NCBI GenBank assembly: GCA_910575605.1
Contig: CAJTEW010000022.1
Location: 1-55,806, forward strand
Direction of reading: 5' to 3'
DNA from: Lachnospiraceae bacterium
GTDB taxonomy: Bacteria; Bacillota; Clostridia; Lachnospirales; Lachnospiraceae
Length of the DNA: 55,806 bases
Below the pieces are notes generated by a model. That model did no database searches, was not told the origin of the DNA, and saw only the letters and a program-made list of their open reading frames with translations. Below are positions 25,169 to 33,744 of the stretch, piece by piece. Within the stretch, counting starts at the first letter, position 1. Each line of letters begins with the position of its first letter. The translations under genes and the position numbers were made by a program.

Positions 25169-26628
25169 ACCTTCACTTTCTTTCCACACGAGCAATACAG
25201 CACAAATCCCAAAAACAACACTGCCGCTGCCATCCATCCTGCAAGTACAGCCGTACCCTGCCCCTTAAACATGTCATAATACCCCTTCAGATAGATAACA
25301 ATAATGATAACCGGCAGCACAAACAGCATATACAGCCTTAATCCATCGGAAAACCGGGCTCCTTCTCCAGTATTTACCTCCTGGATAAAATTCTCCCAGC
25401 CCCATCCGTTTTCTTTCGCACAAAAAAGCACATACCCGAGACTTCCAAGCGGAAGAAGATTATTCGATACAATAAAATCCTCCAAGTCCAGAATGGTCGT
25501 TCCCTCCCCAAGCGGGGCAAAACTGCTCCACAGATTAAAGCCCATCACACATGGCATACTGAGTAAGCAGATAAGAACCGCGCTTACAAATACACTTCTA
25601 TTCCGTGACCATCCAAACATGTCCATATCAAATGAAATAATATTTTCAAATACGGCAACCAACGTAGAAAACGCTGCAAAAGTCATAAACAAAAAAAACA
25701 GCGCGCTCCAGAACTGTCCCCCCGGCATCTGCGCAAATATATTCGGTATGGTCATAAAAATCAGGCTCGGCCCGGCCCCTGGCTCAATTCCAAATGCAAA
25801 GCAGGAAGGAATAATAATAAATCCGGCCATCAGCGCTACAAATGTATCCAGTACCGTAATGTTTACCGCCTCCCCGGCAAGGCTTCTCTTCCTGTCCATA
25901 TAGCTTCCAAAAATCATCATCGCACCAATGCCGATGGATAAAGTAAAAAATGCCTGGCTCATAGCGCCAAAAATCACATTTCCAATTCCGATTTGCTTCA
26001 CCTTTTGGAAATCTGGGACAAGATAAAAGCGGACTCCTTCTCCTGTACTGTCAAGAAAAGTAGAGTGCACAGCAAGCACCACCATAATAATTAAAAGCGC
26101 AGACATCATAACCTTCGACACTCTTTCAATACCGCCGCGGATGCCGAAAAAGCAGACTGCAAAGCCAAGCACTGTAATCAATATCGTCCAAAAAGCCATT
26201 GCAGGCATATCGTTTAGCATACCAGAAAACTTCTCCGCAACCAGACTTGCCGACGCTCCCTTAAATTCACCGCGGATACTCCGATAACAGTAGTACAGCA
26301 TCCAGCCTCCTACCGTTGTATAAAACATCATAAGAAGATAGCTTCCTATAATCCCAATCCATTTACTCATATGCCAGCGGGTACCGGACGGCTCCAGCTC
26401 CTCATAGCATGCCGCCACACTTTTCCGGCTGCCGCGCCCCATGGCAAACTCACATACAAGTACAGGTATTCCTAAAATCAGAAGAAACAAAAGATATATC
26501 ATAATAAAGATCGCGCCGCCAAACTCGCCGCACATATATGGGAATTTCCATACGTTTCCAATTCCAATCGCACATCCGGCTGAGACTAAAATAAATCCCA
26601 GCCGTGAACCAAATTTCTCTCTTTTCAT
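25165..26628 (-). CDS. Neurotransmitter:sodium symporter (NSS) family amino-acid transporter
   Basis: The ~487-residue membrane protein has about twelve spans and the NSS hallmark SAGCAIGIGNVWKFPY in helix 1, which forms the sodium and substrate site. Bacterial relatives such as LeuT, MhsT and TnaT import hydrophobic or aromatic amino acids with Na+. It follows the 2-oxoacid:ferredoxin oxidoreductase beta gene by 21 bp. Joint expression suggests it brings in an amino acid whose 2-oxo acid is then oxidised; that link is inference. Confidence 0.9.
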   Translation of the reverse strand: MKREKFGSRLGFILVSAGCAIGIGNVWKFPYMCGEFGGAIFIMIYLLFLLILGIPVLVCEFAMGRGSRKSVAACYEELEPSGTRWHMSKWIGIIGSYLLMMFYTTVGGWMLYYCYRSIRGEFKGASASLVAEKFSGMLNDMPAMAFWTILITVLGFAVCFFGIRGGIERVSKVMMSALLIIMVVLAVHSTFLDSTGEGVRFYLVPDFQKVKQIGIGNVIFGAMSQAFFTLSIGIGAMMIFGSYMDRKRSLAGEAVNITVLDTFVALMAGFIIIPSCFAFGIEPGAGPSLIFMTIPNIFAQMPGGQFWSALFFLFMTFAAFSTLVAVFENIISFDMDMFGWSRNRSVFVSAVLICLLSMPCVMGFNLWSSFAPLGEGTTILDLEDFIVSNNLLPLGSLGYVLFCAKENGWGWENFIQEVNTGEGARFSDGLRLYMLFVLPVIIIVIYLKGYYDMFKGQGTAVLAGWMAAAVLFLGFVLYCSCGKKVKV

Positions 26629-26649
26629 ATAACTCTCCAATATTTAAAA

Positions 26650-27582
26650 TTACCTTGAACACCTGAATTTCAGGTCTTCCCATCTCCTGTCCACTTCCTT
26701 CTGGAATGCTTCAAGAAGAGATTCATTTCCCCTTTTAAACAAATGCTTAAATCTTCCCTGCGGCCTTAAGAAGTCCTCTATCGGGAGTTTCTTCTTCGGC
26801 TCGTAATTAAGTATCCATTTTCCTTCCACCACCTCAAATAATGGCCAGTAGCAGGTTTCCACTCCAAGCTTGCAGATTTCCATAATATCCGGCGTGTTAT
26901 ATCTCCATCCCCGCGGACAGGGCGCCATAATATTCAGGAATGCAGCTCCCGGTGTGTAAATCGCCTTTTCCGATTTGATATGTAAATCCTTAAAATTCTG
27001 TACAAAGGTGGTCTGCGCCACATAAGGTACGTCGTGCGCCGCGATAACCGCCGCCAGATCTTTCCTGTTTTGAGGCTTTCCGTTACTCTCGCTTCCCACC
27101 GGGGTCGTCGTTGTATCTGCATACATAGGTGTTGCAGAGGAACGCTGAATTCCGGTATTCATATACGCTCCATTATCATAGCACACGTATACCAAGTCAT
27201 GGTTCCGTTCCATTGCGCCTGACAGGGACTGGAAACCAATATCATAGGTTCCGCCGTCACCGCCGAAGGTGATGAATTTATAGGTTTCATCCAGTTTTCC
27301 TTTTTTCTTCAATGCTTTATACGCACCTTCCACGCCGCTTAATGTCGCGCCTGCGTTTTCAAATGCATTATGAATATAACTATCTTCCCAGGCCGTATAT
27401 GGATAGGTAAATGTGGACACCTCAAGGCAGCCTGTGGCGTTGCCGATCACTGCTTTGTCCCCCTCATGGAGTCCCCTCAGAACGTTTCTTACTGCAATGG
27501 TTCCACCGCAGCCCGCACACATTCTATGTCCTGGAGCAAGACGCTCTGGTTTATTCATTGTCTCTTTAAAATTGTAGCTCAT
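26650..27582 (-). CDS. porB: 2-oxoacid:ferredoxin oxidoreductase, beta subunit (TPP-binding)
   Basis: The 310-residue subunit binds thiamine diphosphate: the GDGG motif (in ITFGGDGGTYDIGFQSL) and the downstream YDNGAYMNTG complete the TPP signature. Cys22 and Cys25 (MCAGCGG) belong to the cluster ligands of this subunit. With the alpha, gamma and delta genes upstream it forms the POR/VOR-type enzyme that oxidatively decarboxylates a 2-oxo acid, reducing ferredoxin and forming acyl-CoA. Whether the substrate is pyruvate or a branched or aromatic 2-oxo acid cannot be settled; the linked amino-acid symporter favours the latter. Confidence 0.9.
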   Translation of the reverse strand: MSYNFKETMNKPERLAPGHRMCAGCGGTIAVRNVLRGLHEGDKAVIGNATGCLEVSTFTYPYTAWEDSYIHNAFENAGATLSGVEGAYKALKKKGKLDETYKFITFGGDGGTYDIGFQSLSGAMERNHDLVYVCYDNGAYMNTGIQRSSATPMYADTTTTPVGSESNGKPQNRKDLAAVIAAHDVPYVAQTTFVQNFKDLHIKSEKAIYTPGAAFLNIMAPCPRGWRYNTPDIMEICKLGVETCYWPLFEVVEGKWILNYEPKKKLPIEDFLRPQGRFKHLFKRGNESLLEAFQKEVDRRWEDLKFRCSR

Positions 27583-27594
27583 CTCATTTCCCCC

Positions 27595-28776
27595 TTACTC
27601 TCTAAGTCCAAGATAACGATAGGTCTCGCCCGCGTCGCCTTCTTCCATGATCTGTTTCAGGGCTTCAAATACGCCTTCCATATCCTCCACACGAACGTCC
27701 CGCCCGCCAAGACCATAAATATAATTGACTGCCAAAGCATTCCCACGGGCCCTGTATAACGCCGACATCACGTCTGCGCCAAGGGGTCCGCCCTGATTCG
27801 TATATCCCTCTGCACGGTCCATGACGGCAACTGCCTTTACGTTCCTGAGCGCCTCTGCAATCTCGGAAGCAGGAAATGGACGGTAAAGCCGTATTTTGAT
27901 TAAACCTACCTTTTCTCCCTTCTCCCTTAATCTGTCAATGGCATCCTTGGTAGTTCCTGCCGCAGAGCCAATCATAACAACCGCTCTCTCGGCATCCTCC
28001 ATACGATACTCCTCGAACAGTCCATATGATCTTCCTGAAATACTGGAAAATTCCTTTGCAACATCAAGGACTACCTGACTTACATGCTTCATGCCTTCCG
28101 CCTGATTACGCTTTGCTTCCATATAGTAGTCTGTAATAGAATAGGGGCCCACTGCCATCGGACATTCCGGATTCAAAAGATAATTTTCGGGGCAGTATTC
28201 CCCTACAAATTTCTTTACCTCCCTATCCTCTAGCAGTTCAATATTTTCTACCGCATGGCTTGTAATAAAACCGTCCTGGCAGATCATAATCGGGAGTCTT
28301 ACATCTTTATGCTCACTGATACGGTAAGCCTGTACCATATTATCATATGCTTCCTGGTTATTTTCCGCATACATCTGTATCCAGCCGGAATCTCTTGCCC
28401 CCATACTATCGGAATGGTCACAATTAATATTGATAGGACCGGATAATGCACGATTTACAAGGGCCAGCGCAAGAGGAAGCCTGTTGGAAGCCGCTATGTA
28501 TAATTCCTCCCACATATAAGCAAGTCCACAAGAAGAGGTTGCCGTAAGACTTCTCGCTCCTGCCGCGGAAGCTCCGATTGCCGCGCTCATAGAGCTGTGC
28601 TCACTTTCTACCGGAATAAATTCTGTATCCACCTGTCCGTTGGCCACAAAGGAAGCAAAATACTGGGGAATTTCTGTGGACGGAGTAATGGGGAACGCTG
28701 GAAATACATCCGGGTTAATCTGTCTTAGAGCGATCGCCACCGCTTCATTTCCTGATAATCTGTCTCTCTTTGCCAT
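27595..28776 (-). CDS. porA: 2-oxoacid:ferredoxin oxidoreductase, alpha subunit
   Basis: The 393-residue subunit has the family opening (GNEAVAIALRQINPDVFPAF, then PITPSTEIPQYF) and a C-terminal domain with RAEGYTNQGGPLG near 330. It provides the 2-oxo acid and CoA side of the active site. It lies 2 bp after delta and 12 bp before beta, with strong ribosome sites. The gamma-delta-alpha-beta order is that of archaeal and clostridial four-subunit enzymes, not the fused pyruvate:ferredoxin oxidoreductase found in many clostridia. Confidence 0.92.
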   Translation of the reverse strand: MAKRDRLSGNEAVAIALRQINPDVFPAFPITPSTEIPQYFASFVANGQVDTEFIPVESEHSSMSAAIGASAAGARSLTATSSCGLAYMWEELYIAASNRLPLALALVNRALSGPININCDHSDSMGARDSGWIQMYAENNQEAYDNMVQAYRISEHKDVRLPIMICQDGFITSHAVENIELLEDREVKKFVGEYCPENYLLNPECPMAVGPYSITDYYMEAKRNQAEGMKHVSQVVLDVAKEFSSISGRSYGLFEEYRMEDAERAVVMIGSAAGTTKDAIDRLREKGEKVGLIKIRLYRPFPASEIAEALRNVKAVAVMDRAEGYTNQGGPLGADVMSALYRARGNALAVNYIYGLGGRDVRVEDMEGVFEALKQIMEEGDAGETYRYLGLRE

Positions 28777-28777
28777 T

Positions 28778-29080
28778 TTATCTCACTCCTTCCATTGTAA
28801 TTGCGCCGAACGGGCATGCCTTTACACAAATGCCGCAGCCCTTGCAGTGGTCATAATCAAATGCTCCTCTTTTCATATCTATAACTGGAATACAGCTGTC
28901 CGGGCATACCGGCACACATAACAGACACTGTTTGCATTTATCTTCTATAAATTCCGGCTTGTCCGTAGACCATTCTCCCGTATTGAAAGCCTTAGAAGTT
29001 CCTGCACCAGCAATAATCATCCCTTCTGTAAGCTCTTTCCATTTCGCCTTTACACCTAATTTTGTAACATCCATCGCCAT
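28778..29080 (-). CDS. porD: 2-oxoacid:ferredoxin oxidoreductase, delta subunit (two [4Fe-4S] clusters)
   Basis: The 100-residue protein has two ferredoxin motifs, CKQCLLCVPVCP and CKGCGICVKACP, each with four cysteines in the 2[4Fe-4S] pattern. It passes electrons from the catalytic subunits to ferredoxin. Its start overlaps the gamma stop (TAATG). Confidence 0.93.
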   Translation of the reverse strand: MAMDVTKLGVKAKWKELTEGMIIAGAGTSKAFNTGEWSTDKPEFIEDKCKQCLLCVPVCPDSCIPVIDMKRGAFDYDHCKGCGICVKACPFGAITMEGVR

Positions 29081-29652
29081 TATTGTACCTCCTTAAACGC
29101 CATCTCAAGAGCCGCCATGTTCCCTTCAATAACCTCCGGCTTGCTGGCAAACTTGTGGGAGAAGGACGCTTTCATCTCGCGTAAAAATGTTTCCTCGTCC
29201 ATCAGTCCCGTTACTTTCACTATCGCAGCAAGAAGAGGGGTATTGGGGAAATATTTCCCCATCGCTTCCATAGATACTTTATGGGCGTCAATGGTATAGA
29301 CTCTGCCCTCATATCCTTTTAAATGGGGAAGGATCTCTTCCTTTCTGCGGGAGGTATTAATAAGAATCGCCCCTTCCTTTCTCAGGCCAGCCGTTACATC
29401 CGCCGCCTCTAAAAGAGATTCGTCAACTACCACTACATATTCCGGGTCATAAATATTGGAGTGTGTTCTAATTACTGTATCGCTGATCCGGTTGTACGCC
29501 GTAATCGGCGCTCCCATACGCTCCGGACCGTACTCTGGAAATCCCTGTACATACTTTCCCGTCTGAAACGCTACATCTGCAAGAAGCAGTGCAGCTGTCT
29601 TGGCACCTTGGCCGCCACGGCCATGCCATCTGATTTCTGTTAAGTTACTCAT
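29080..29652 (-). CDS. porG: 2-oxoacid:ferredoxin oxidoreductase, gamma subunit
   Basis: The 190-residue subunit shows the family start IRWHGRGGQGAKTAALLLAD and the YGPERMGAP loop. It is the first catalytic gene of the operon and begins 31 bp after the TM1266-like regulator. It belongs to the soluble cytoplasmic complex. Confidence 0.92.
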   Translation of the reverse strand: MSNLTEIRWHGRGGQGAKTAALLLADVAFQTGKYVQGFPEYGPERMGAPITAYNRISDTVIRTHSNIYDPEYVVVVDESLLEAADVTAGLRKEGAILINTSRRKEEILPHLKGYEGRVYTIDAHKVSMEAMGKYFPNTPLLAAIVKVTGLMDEETFLREMKASFSHKFASKPEVIEGNMAALEMAFKEVQ

Positions 29653-29683
29653 ATTCCTTCATCCTTTCTGCTGTTATATCCCT

Positions 29684-29929
29684 TTACAGCTTGGCAGTCA
29701 GCGTCTTAGCACTGACTCCCTGAAGCATTCCAAGCTTTCCTGATAATGCACTCACAGCGTCTCCAGGCGCATCCATGACAACACTGATAATCGATACGCT
29801 TCTCTCCCGGTATGGAATTCCCATTCGCCCTACAACGTATTGACGGTACTCGTGCAATATCTCATTTACAGCTGCTGCAGATTCCTCAGCCTTTACAATG
29901 ATACTGATAACTGAAACTCTGCTCTCCAT
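29684..29929 (-). CDS. TM1266-family 'iron-only hydrogenase system' regulator
   Basis: The 81-residue protein matches the TM1266 family, with the VNEILHEYRQYVVGRMGIPY segment, RERSVSIISVV and the LSGKLGMLQGVSAKTL ending. The fold resembles the ligand-binding domain of NikR/ACT-like regulators without a clear DNA-binding part. Relatives usually accompany [FeFe]-hydrogenase maturation genes; here it leads a ferredoxin-reducing enzyme operon. The ATG at 29929, six bases after GGAGGTG, is chosen over an in-frame GTG. Its molecular action is unknown. Confidence 0.85.
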   Translation of the reverse strand: MESRVSVISIIVKAEESAAAVNEILHEYRQYVVGRMGIPYRERSVSIISVVMDAPGDAVSALSGKLGMLQGVSAKTLTAKL

Positions 29930-30072
29930 ATGCTGCACCTCCTCTGTGTTGTATACTCATCCAGTCATCCCTTTAAATGCATACGTGTTTTTTATTATAT
30001 CATAATTCTGTTGAAAACAAATAACAACTTTTTGTAATTCAGTTGCAATCCGTTGGTAATTATTCACAGGAA

Positions 30073-30846
30073 TCAGGAATCTTTTATCTGCTTTCCCGTC
30101 ACATCCATATGATAATCCTTTTTATAAATAAGCTCGGATACCGGCACAATCTCATATCCTTTCTCCTTAAGCCCTGTAATTAATGTCTCCAATGCTTCCG
30201 CTGTATACTTTGCTCCATTGTGGCAGAGGATAATAGCGCCGTTATTCAGTGCATTATGATTTAATACTGTGTTAATAACACTGTCTGCTCCATAGTCCTT
30301 CCAATCCAGACTGTCCACGCTCCACTGAATTGTATAATATCCGTTTTCCTTTGCATTCAGGATAACACGATCATCATAAGCTCCGTAGGGCGGACGGAAA
30401 AGCTTCATTTCTTCACCGGTCAGCTCCTTTACCTTCTTATGGACCTCCATAAGCTCCCGCGTCTTTTCCTCTTCCGAAATCTGAGACATATTTTTATGGT
30501 TTTCACTGTGATTTCCCAGATCATGACCAGCCTCATAAATCGCTTTCACATCATCAGGATAGCTTTCTACCCATCCGCCGGTCATAAAAAATGTAACATG
30601 CACATCATTCTTTTTTAAAATATCAAGAATTTTCTGTGTGTCCTCATTTCCCCACGCTGCGTCAAAACTTAAAGCCACCTTCTTTTCCTTTGTATCCACA
30701 CAATAAATCGGAAGCTCCCTTCCATTCACATTGCTCGACACTGTTACATATCCCGACACATACTTATAAGAACCGGCAAGAGCCACCATAAGTGTAAGTA
30801 TCAAAATTCCGCGATTTCTCCACCTGCGCCTCTTATCTTCCTTCAT
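30073..30846 (-). CDS. Polysaccharide deacetylase, PdaB-like (sporulation type)
   Basis: The 257-residue protein has one N-terminal membrane anchor (~13-30) and an outer CE4 NodB domain. The motifs are SFDAAWGNED (60-69), the metal pair NHSENH (112-117), RPPYG near 152 and a late LCHNG. The first motif departs from the usual TFDDG but is typical of the PdaB branch, which is needed for stable spores. A terminator hairpin sits a few bases before the ATG and leaves almost no room for a ribosome site. A downstream start is therefore possible, but it would cut into the membrane anchor. Confidence 0.85.
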   Translation of the reverse strand: MKEDKRRRWRNRGILILTLMVALAGSYKYVSGYVTVSSNVNGRELPIYCVDTKEKKVALSFDAAWGNEDTQKILDILKKNDVHVTFFMTGGWVESYPDDVKAIYEAGHDLGNHSENHKNMSQISEEEKTRELMEVHKKVKELTGEEMKLFRPPYGAYDDRVILNAKENGYYTIQWSVDSLDWKDYGADSVINTVLNHNALNNGAIILCHNGAKYTAEALETLITGLKEKGYEIVPVSELIYKKDYHMDVTGKQIKDS

Positions 30847-30854
30847 AAAATAAA

Positions 30855-30895
30855 AACCCCAGAACCTATACTTTACCTGTAGTATATGTTCTGGG
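30855..30895 (-). terminator. Terminator after xth
   Basis: Fifteen-base arms CCCAGAACxTATACT and mirror (30858-30872, 30881-30895, one mismatch), followed on the minus strand by GTTTTTATTTTA. It lies between xth and pdaB, immediately against the pdaB start codon. Confidence 0.75.
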
Positions 30896-30912
30896 AGGTT
30901 GTTTTATGAACC

Positions 30913-31686
30913 TTAAGAAAGGTCTCCCCTTTCGGCCTTCATGTCAAGCTCAACTGGACAATGATCCGACCCTGTCACCTCTGTCAATATCTTTGCATCA
31001 GAAAGCCTGTCCTTCAAGCTCTCTGAAACACAGAAATAATCAATCCTCCATCCTGCATTTTTGGCTCTTGCACTAAACCGGTAAGACCACCAGGAATAGA
31101 TTCCTTCTGTCTCTGGATAGAAATACCGGAAGGTATCAATAAATCCCTCTTCTAAAACTTCTGTAAATTTCTGTCTTTCTTCATCTGTAAACCCTGCATT
31201 TTTCCGATTAGTTTTCGGGTTCTTAAGGTCAATCTCCTTATGTGCAACATTCAAATCCCCACAGAATACCACAGGCTTTTTCTCCTCTAGTGCTTTCAGA
31301 TATGCCAAGAAATCCTTCTCCCATTTCATACGGTAGGGAAGCCTTACAAGCTCATTCTGGGAATTGGGTGTATATACTGTCACAAAGTAAAACTCTTCAT
31401 ATTCCAGTGTAATAACTCTTCCTTCATGGTCGTGTTCTTCTGTTCCGATTCCATAAGCTACAAAGAGGGGTTCTTTCTTTGTAAAAATTGCCGTTCCTGA
31501 ATATCCCTTTTTCTCTGCATAATTCCAGTACTGAAAATATCCCGGAAGGTCAAGCTTCAACTGCCCTTCCTGCATCTTTGTCTCCTGAATACAGAAGATA
31601 TCTGCATCCGCCTCCTTAAAAAAGTCTAAAAACCCCTTTTGCACACAGGCACGTATTCCATTTACATTCCACGAAATAAATTTCAC
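30913..31686 (-). CDS. xth: Exodeoxyribonuclease III / AP endonuclease
   Basis: The 257-residue enzyme starts with GTG ([13 protein letters not shown]) behind AAGGAGGAG; the much longer open frame upstream only overlaps truA. Conserved motifs are [15 protein letters not shown] (metal-binding Glu), [20 protein letters not shown] and the C-terminal [10 protein letters not shown] (catalytic His). It repairs abasic sites in DNA. It lies in the nrdR-truA-xth series. Confidence 0.93.
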   Translation of the reverse strand: MKFISWNVNGIRACVQKGFLDFFKEADADIFCIQETKMQEGQLKLDLPGYFQYWNYAEKKGYSGTAIFTKKEPLFVAYGIGTEEHDHEGRVITLEYEEFYFVTVYTPNSQNELVRLPYRMKWEKDFLAYLKALEEKKPVVFCGDLNVAHKEIDLKNPKTNRKNAGFTDEERQKFTEVLEEGFIDTFRYFYPETEGIYSWWSYRFSARAKNAGWRIDYFCVSESLKDRLSDAKILTEVTGSDHCPVELDMKAERGDLS

Positions 31687-31719
31687 TCTGTCTCCTCCTT
31701 GTTTTCTTCCTGTAAACAA

Positions 31720-31753
31720 GCGGACACACGAATTCAAAAAACCGTGTGTCCGC
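31720..31753. other. Hairpin between truA and xth
   Basis: Perfect 11-base arms GCGGACACACG (31720-31730) and CGTGTGTCCGC (31743-31753), with a short TTGTTT on the minus strand. It could be a weak terminator or an mRNA hairpin tuning xth. Confidence 0.5.
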
Positions 31754-31771
31754 CTGTCTGCGGAAATTATT

Positions 31772-32506
31772 TTAATAATATACCTTCCGCAAAAACAGCC
31801 CCCTTGCCGGAGCAAGAAAGCCTGCCGAGCTTCTATCCTCCGCCGCAATAATAACCGGAATCATATCCGGCTTTCTCCTGCCTGTCCCCACTTCAAGAAG
31901 GGTTCCGGTAAGAATCCTGACCATATGGTACAAAAACCCTGTCCCATAATAGGTAATACGTACCTTTTCACCGCTGCTTACGATTTTAATATTTGTAATC
32001 TTACGTACTGGGTCCTTGCAGTCCTTATCATCTGTAAAGCTGATATAATTACGCAAACCAATCAGATACTCTGCCGCCTCCTTCATTGCCTCTATGTCAA
32101 GCTTTTGAGGATAATGATAGCAGTACCTCCTGGAAAATACATCCGGCTTTTCCCTGCAGTCAATGTAATATTCATATTTTTTCCCTTTGGCACTTTTTCT
32201 TGCATGAAATCCGTTCTTTACAAGCTCTGCCTTCATAACCCGGATATCCTCCGGGAGATAGCGGTTCAGGGAATCCCTCATCTCCTCCGCGTCGTAGAAC
32301 TTGGACAGCTTTACACTGGCCACCTGTCCTCTTGCATGTACGCCTGCATCCGTTCTTCCGGAACCGTCCACATGGACGCGGTATCCGACAAGCTTTCCGA
32401 TACTCCACTCCAGTATAAACTGTATTGTATTATCTGTAGCAGCCTGGCGCTGCCAGCCCTGATAGCGGCTTCCATCATAAGAAATAGTCAACTTATATGT
32501 TCTCAT
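31772..32506 (-). CDS. truA: tRNA pseudouridine synthase A
   Basis: The 244-residue enzyme has the opening [16 protein letters not shown], the catalytic motif [16 protein letters not shown] with Asp near residue 53, and the C-terminal [19 protein letters not shown]. It modifies uridines 38-40 in tRNA anticodon arms. It starts 9 bp after nrdR, so the two genes are co-transcribed. Confidence 0.95.
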   Translation of the reverse strand: MRTYKLTISYDGSRYQGWQRQAATDNTIQFILEWSIGKLVGYRVHVDGSGRTDAGVHARGQVASVKLSKFYDAEEMRDSLNRYLPEDIRVMKAELVKNGFHARKSAKGKKYEYYIDCREKPDVFSRRYCYHYPQKLDIEAMKEAAEYLIGLRNYISFTDDKDCKDPVRKITNIKIVSSGEKVRITYYGTGFLYHMVRILTGTLLEVGTGRRKPDMIPVIIAAEDRSSAGFLAPARGLFLRKVYY

Positions 32507-32515
32507 AGCCCGTCC

Positions 32516-32965
32516 TTATTTCAATATTTTCTTCAGTTCGTCCATAAATGTATTTACATCTTTAAATTCTCTGTAGACGGATGCAAATCTTACATATGCC
32601 ACCTCATCCAGCTGTTTTAATTCTTCCATTACAATCTCACCGATAGTACTGCTGGATATCTCTTTTTCCTCACGGCTGAAAACATTTGTCTCAACCTTGT
32701 TGACAATATACTGGATATCTTCAGCAGAAACCGGCCTTTTATAACATGCACGCAAAATTCCTGTCTCTATTTTCCCCCGGTTATACTGTTCCCTGTTGTT
32801 ATCCTTTTTCAATATAATAAGAGGAATCGTCTCAACCTTTTCATATGTTGTAAAACGCTTTCCGCATACATCGCAGGAACGCCTCCGCCGTATGGAGTTT
32901 CCATCCTCGGCAGGTCTTGAATCTATAACCTTCGTATCTGGATTAGTACAATATGGACATTTCAT
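32516..32965 (-). CDS. nrdR: Transcriptional repressor NrdR
   Basis: The 149-residue protein has an N-terminal zinc ribbon (MKCPYC at 1-6 and CDVCGKRFTTYE at 31-42, with RRRRSC between) and an ATP-cone (~46-136). It represses ribonucleotide reductase genes according to dATP/ATP binding. No NrdR box or reductase gene is seen here. Confidence 0.96.
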   Translation of the reverse strand: MKCPYCTNPDTKVIDSRPAEDGNSIRRRRSCDVCGKRFTTYEKVETIPLIILKKDNNREQYNRGKIETGILRACYKRPVSAEDIQYIVNKVETNVFSREEKEISSSTIGEIVMEELKQLDEVAYVRFASVYREFKDVNTFMDELKKILK

Positions 32966-33067
32966 TTTTCCTGCTCCTTTTCCTTTGATGCCGCAGGCCG
33001 CAAGGACGCTGCAAATCTTTATTTTCTTGTATATTATATCACAGGAAATATGTAAGATTCAACAAAT

Positions 33068-33307
33068 TTAGGTTTCCTCATGCATCTCCACAAGAATAAT
33101 ATCCGGTCCTATTTTTTTAATACATTTATATGGAATAATATATTCTGATCCATCACTGAAAAACCCACAGAATTTTCCTGCTTTTGGAATAATGATTGCT
33201 TCAATACAACCGTTACATTCATTAATAATAAGATCAACTACATATCCTAATTTTTTACAGTCACAGGCATTAATTACTTCTTTATCCTGCAGTTCACATA
33301 GACGCAT
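33068..33307 (-). CDS. YlmC/YmxH-family PRC-barrel protein (sporulation-linked)
   Basis: The 79-residue protein from MRLCELQDKEVIN (after GAAGGAGG) is one PRC-barrel-like domain with CDCKKLGYVVDL and IIPKAGKFCGFF. It belongs to the small YlmC/YmxH family, common in spore formers and of unknown molecular role. Confidence 0.85.
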   Translation of the reverse strand: MRLCELQDKEVINACDCKKLGYVVDLIINECNGCIEAIIIPKAGKFCGFFSDGSEYIIPYKCIKKIGPDIILVEMHEET

Positions 33308-33421
33308 GCTGTCTCCTCCTTCAAAACATAGCATTTTCTAATAAAATAAGCGAAACAATTTTTTTGCTCAAGTACGCATGCCCCGCAGGGTTTTTATAGT
33401 ATGGGAAACAAAGCTTCCTAT

Positions 33422-33468
33422 ATTATAAAAAATCCGCAAATACTACTCTTTCATAGTATATGCGGATT
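33422..33468 (-). terminator. Terminator after the ferredoxin gene
   Basis: Fifteen-base arms AATCCGCAAATACTA (33431-33445) and TAGTATATGCGGATT (33454-33468), one mismatch, with TTTTTTATAA following on the minus strand. Confidence 0.85.
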
Positions 33469-33494
33469 CTACACGTCTGGTTCTACAGTTCTTT

Positions 33495-33680
33495 TTATTC
33501 TTCTATATCAATTACAGAAACCGGACAGTCATCTCTCGCTTCTTTTGCAGTATACTCATATTCCGGTGAAACCTCTGCGTAAGCCTCTGCCACACCATCA
33601 TCATTAAAGCGGAACACCTCCGGGCAGGCAGCAACACATGCCCCGCAGGAAATACAGCCTTCATTTACCTTTGCAGTCAT
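33495..33680 (-). CDS. Single-cluster [4Fe-4S] ferredoxin
   Basis: The 61-residue protein has CISCGACVAACP, giving three ligands plus the CP of the motif, and the distant fourth ligand in DDCPVSVI. This is the monocluster [4Fe-4S] ferredoxin type. It is acidic, as expected for an electron carrier. It is a separate transcription unit with its own terminator. A role with the 2-oxoacid oxidoreductase or hydrogenase is possible but not shown. Confidence 0.92.
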   Translation of the reverse strand: MTAKVNEGCISCGACVAACPEVFRFNDDGVAEAYAEVSPEYEYTAKEARDDCPVSVIDIEE

Positions 33681-33744
33681 GGAAATTCCTCCTTCACATA
33701 TTTTCAGGTAGTATTCCCATTTTTCTGCCTTTCATACATCCCTT

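Noticed and set aside
30913-31848. A longer xth protein starting at 31848
   Set aside because: The extra 54 residues overlap truA and are not family-like; a GTG with AAGGAGGAG at 31686 gives the normal start [10 protein letters not shown].
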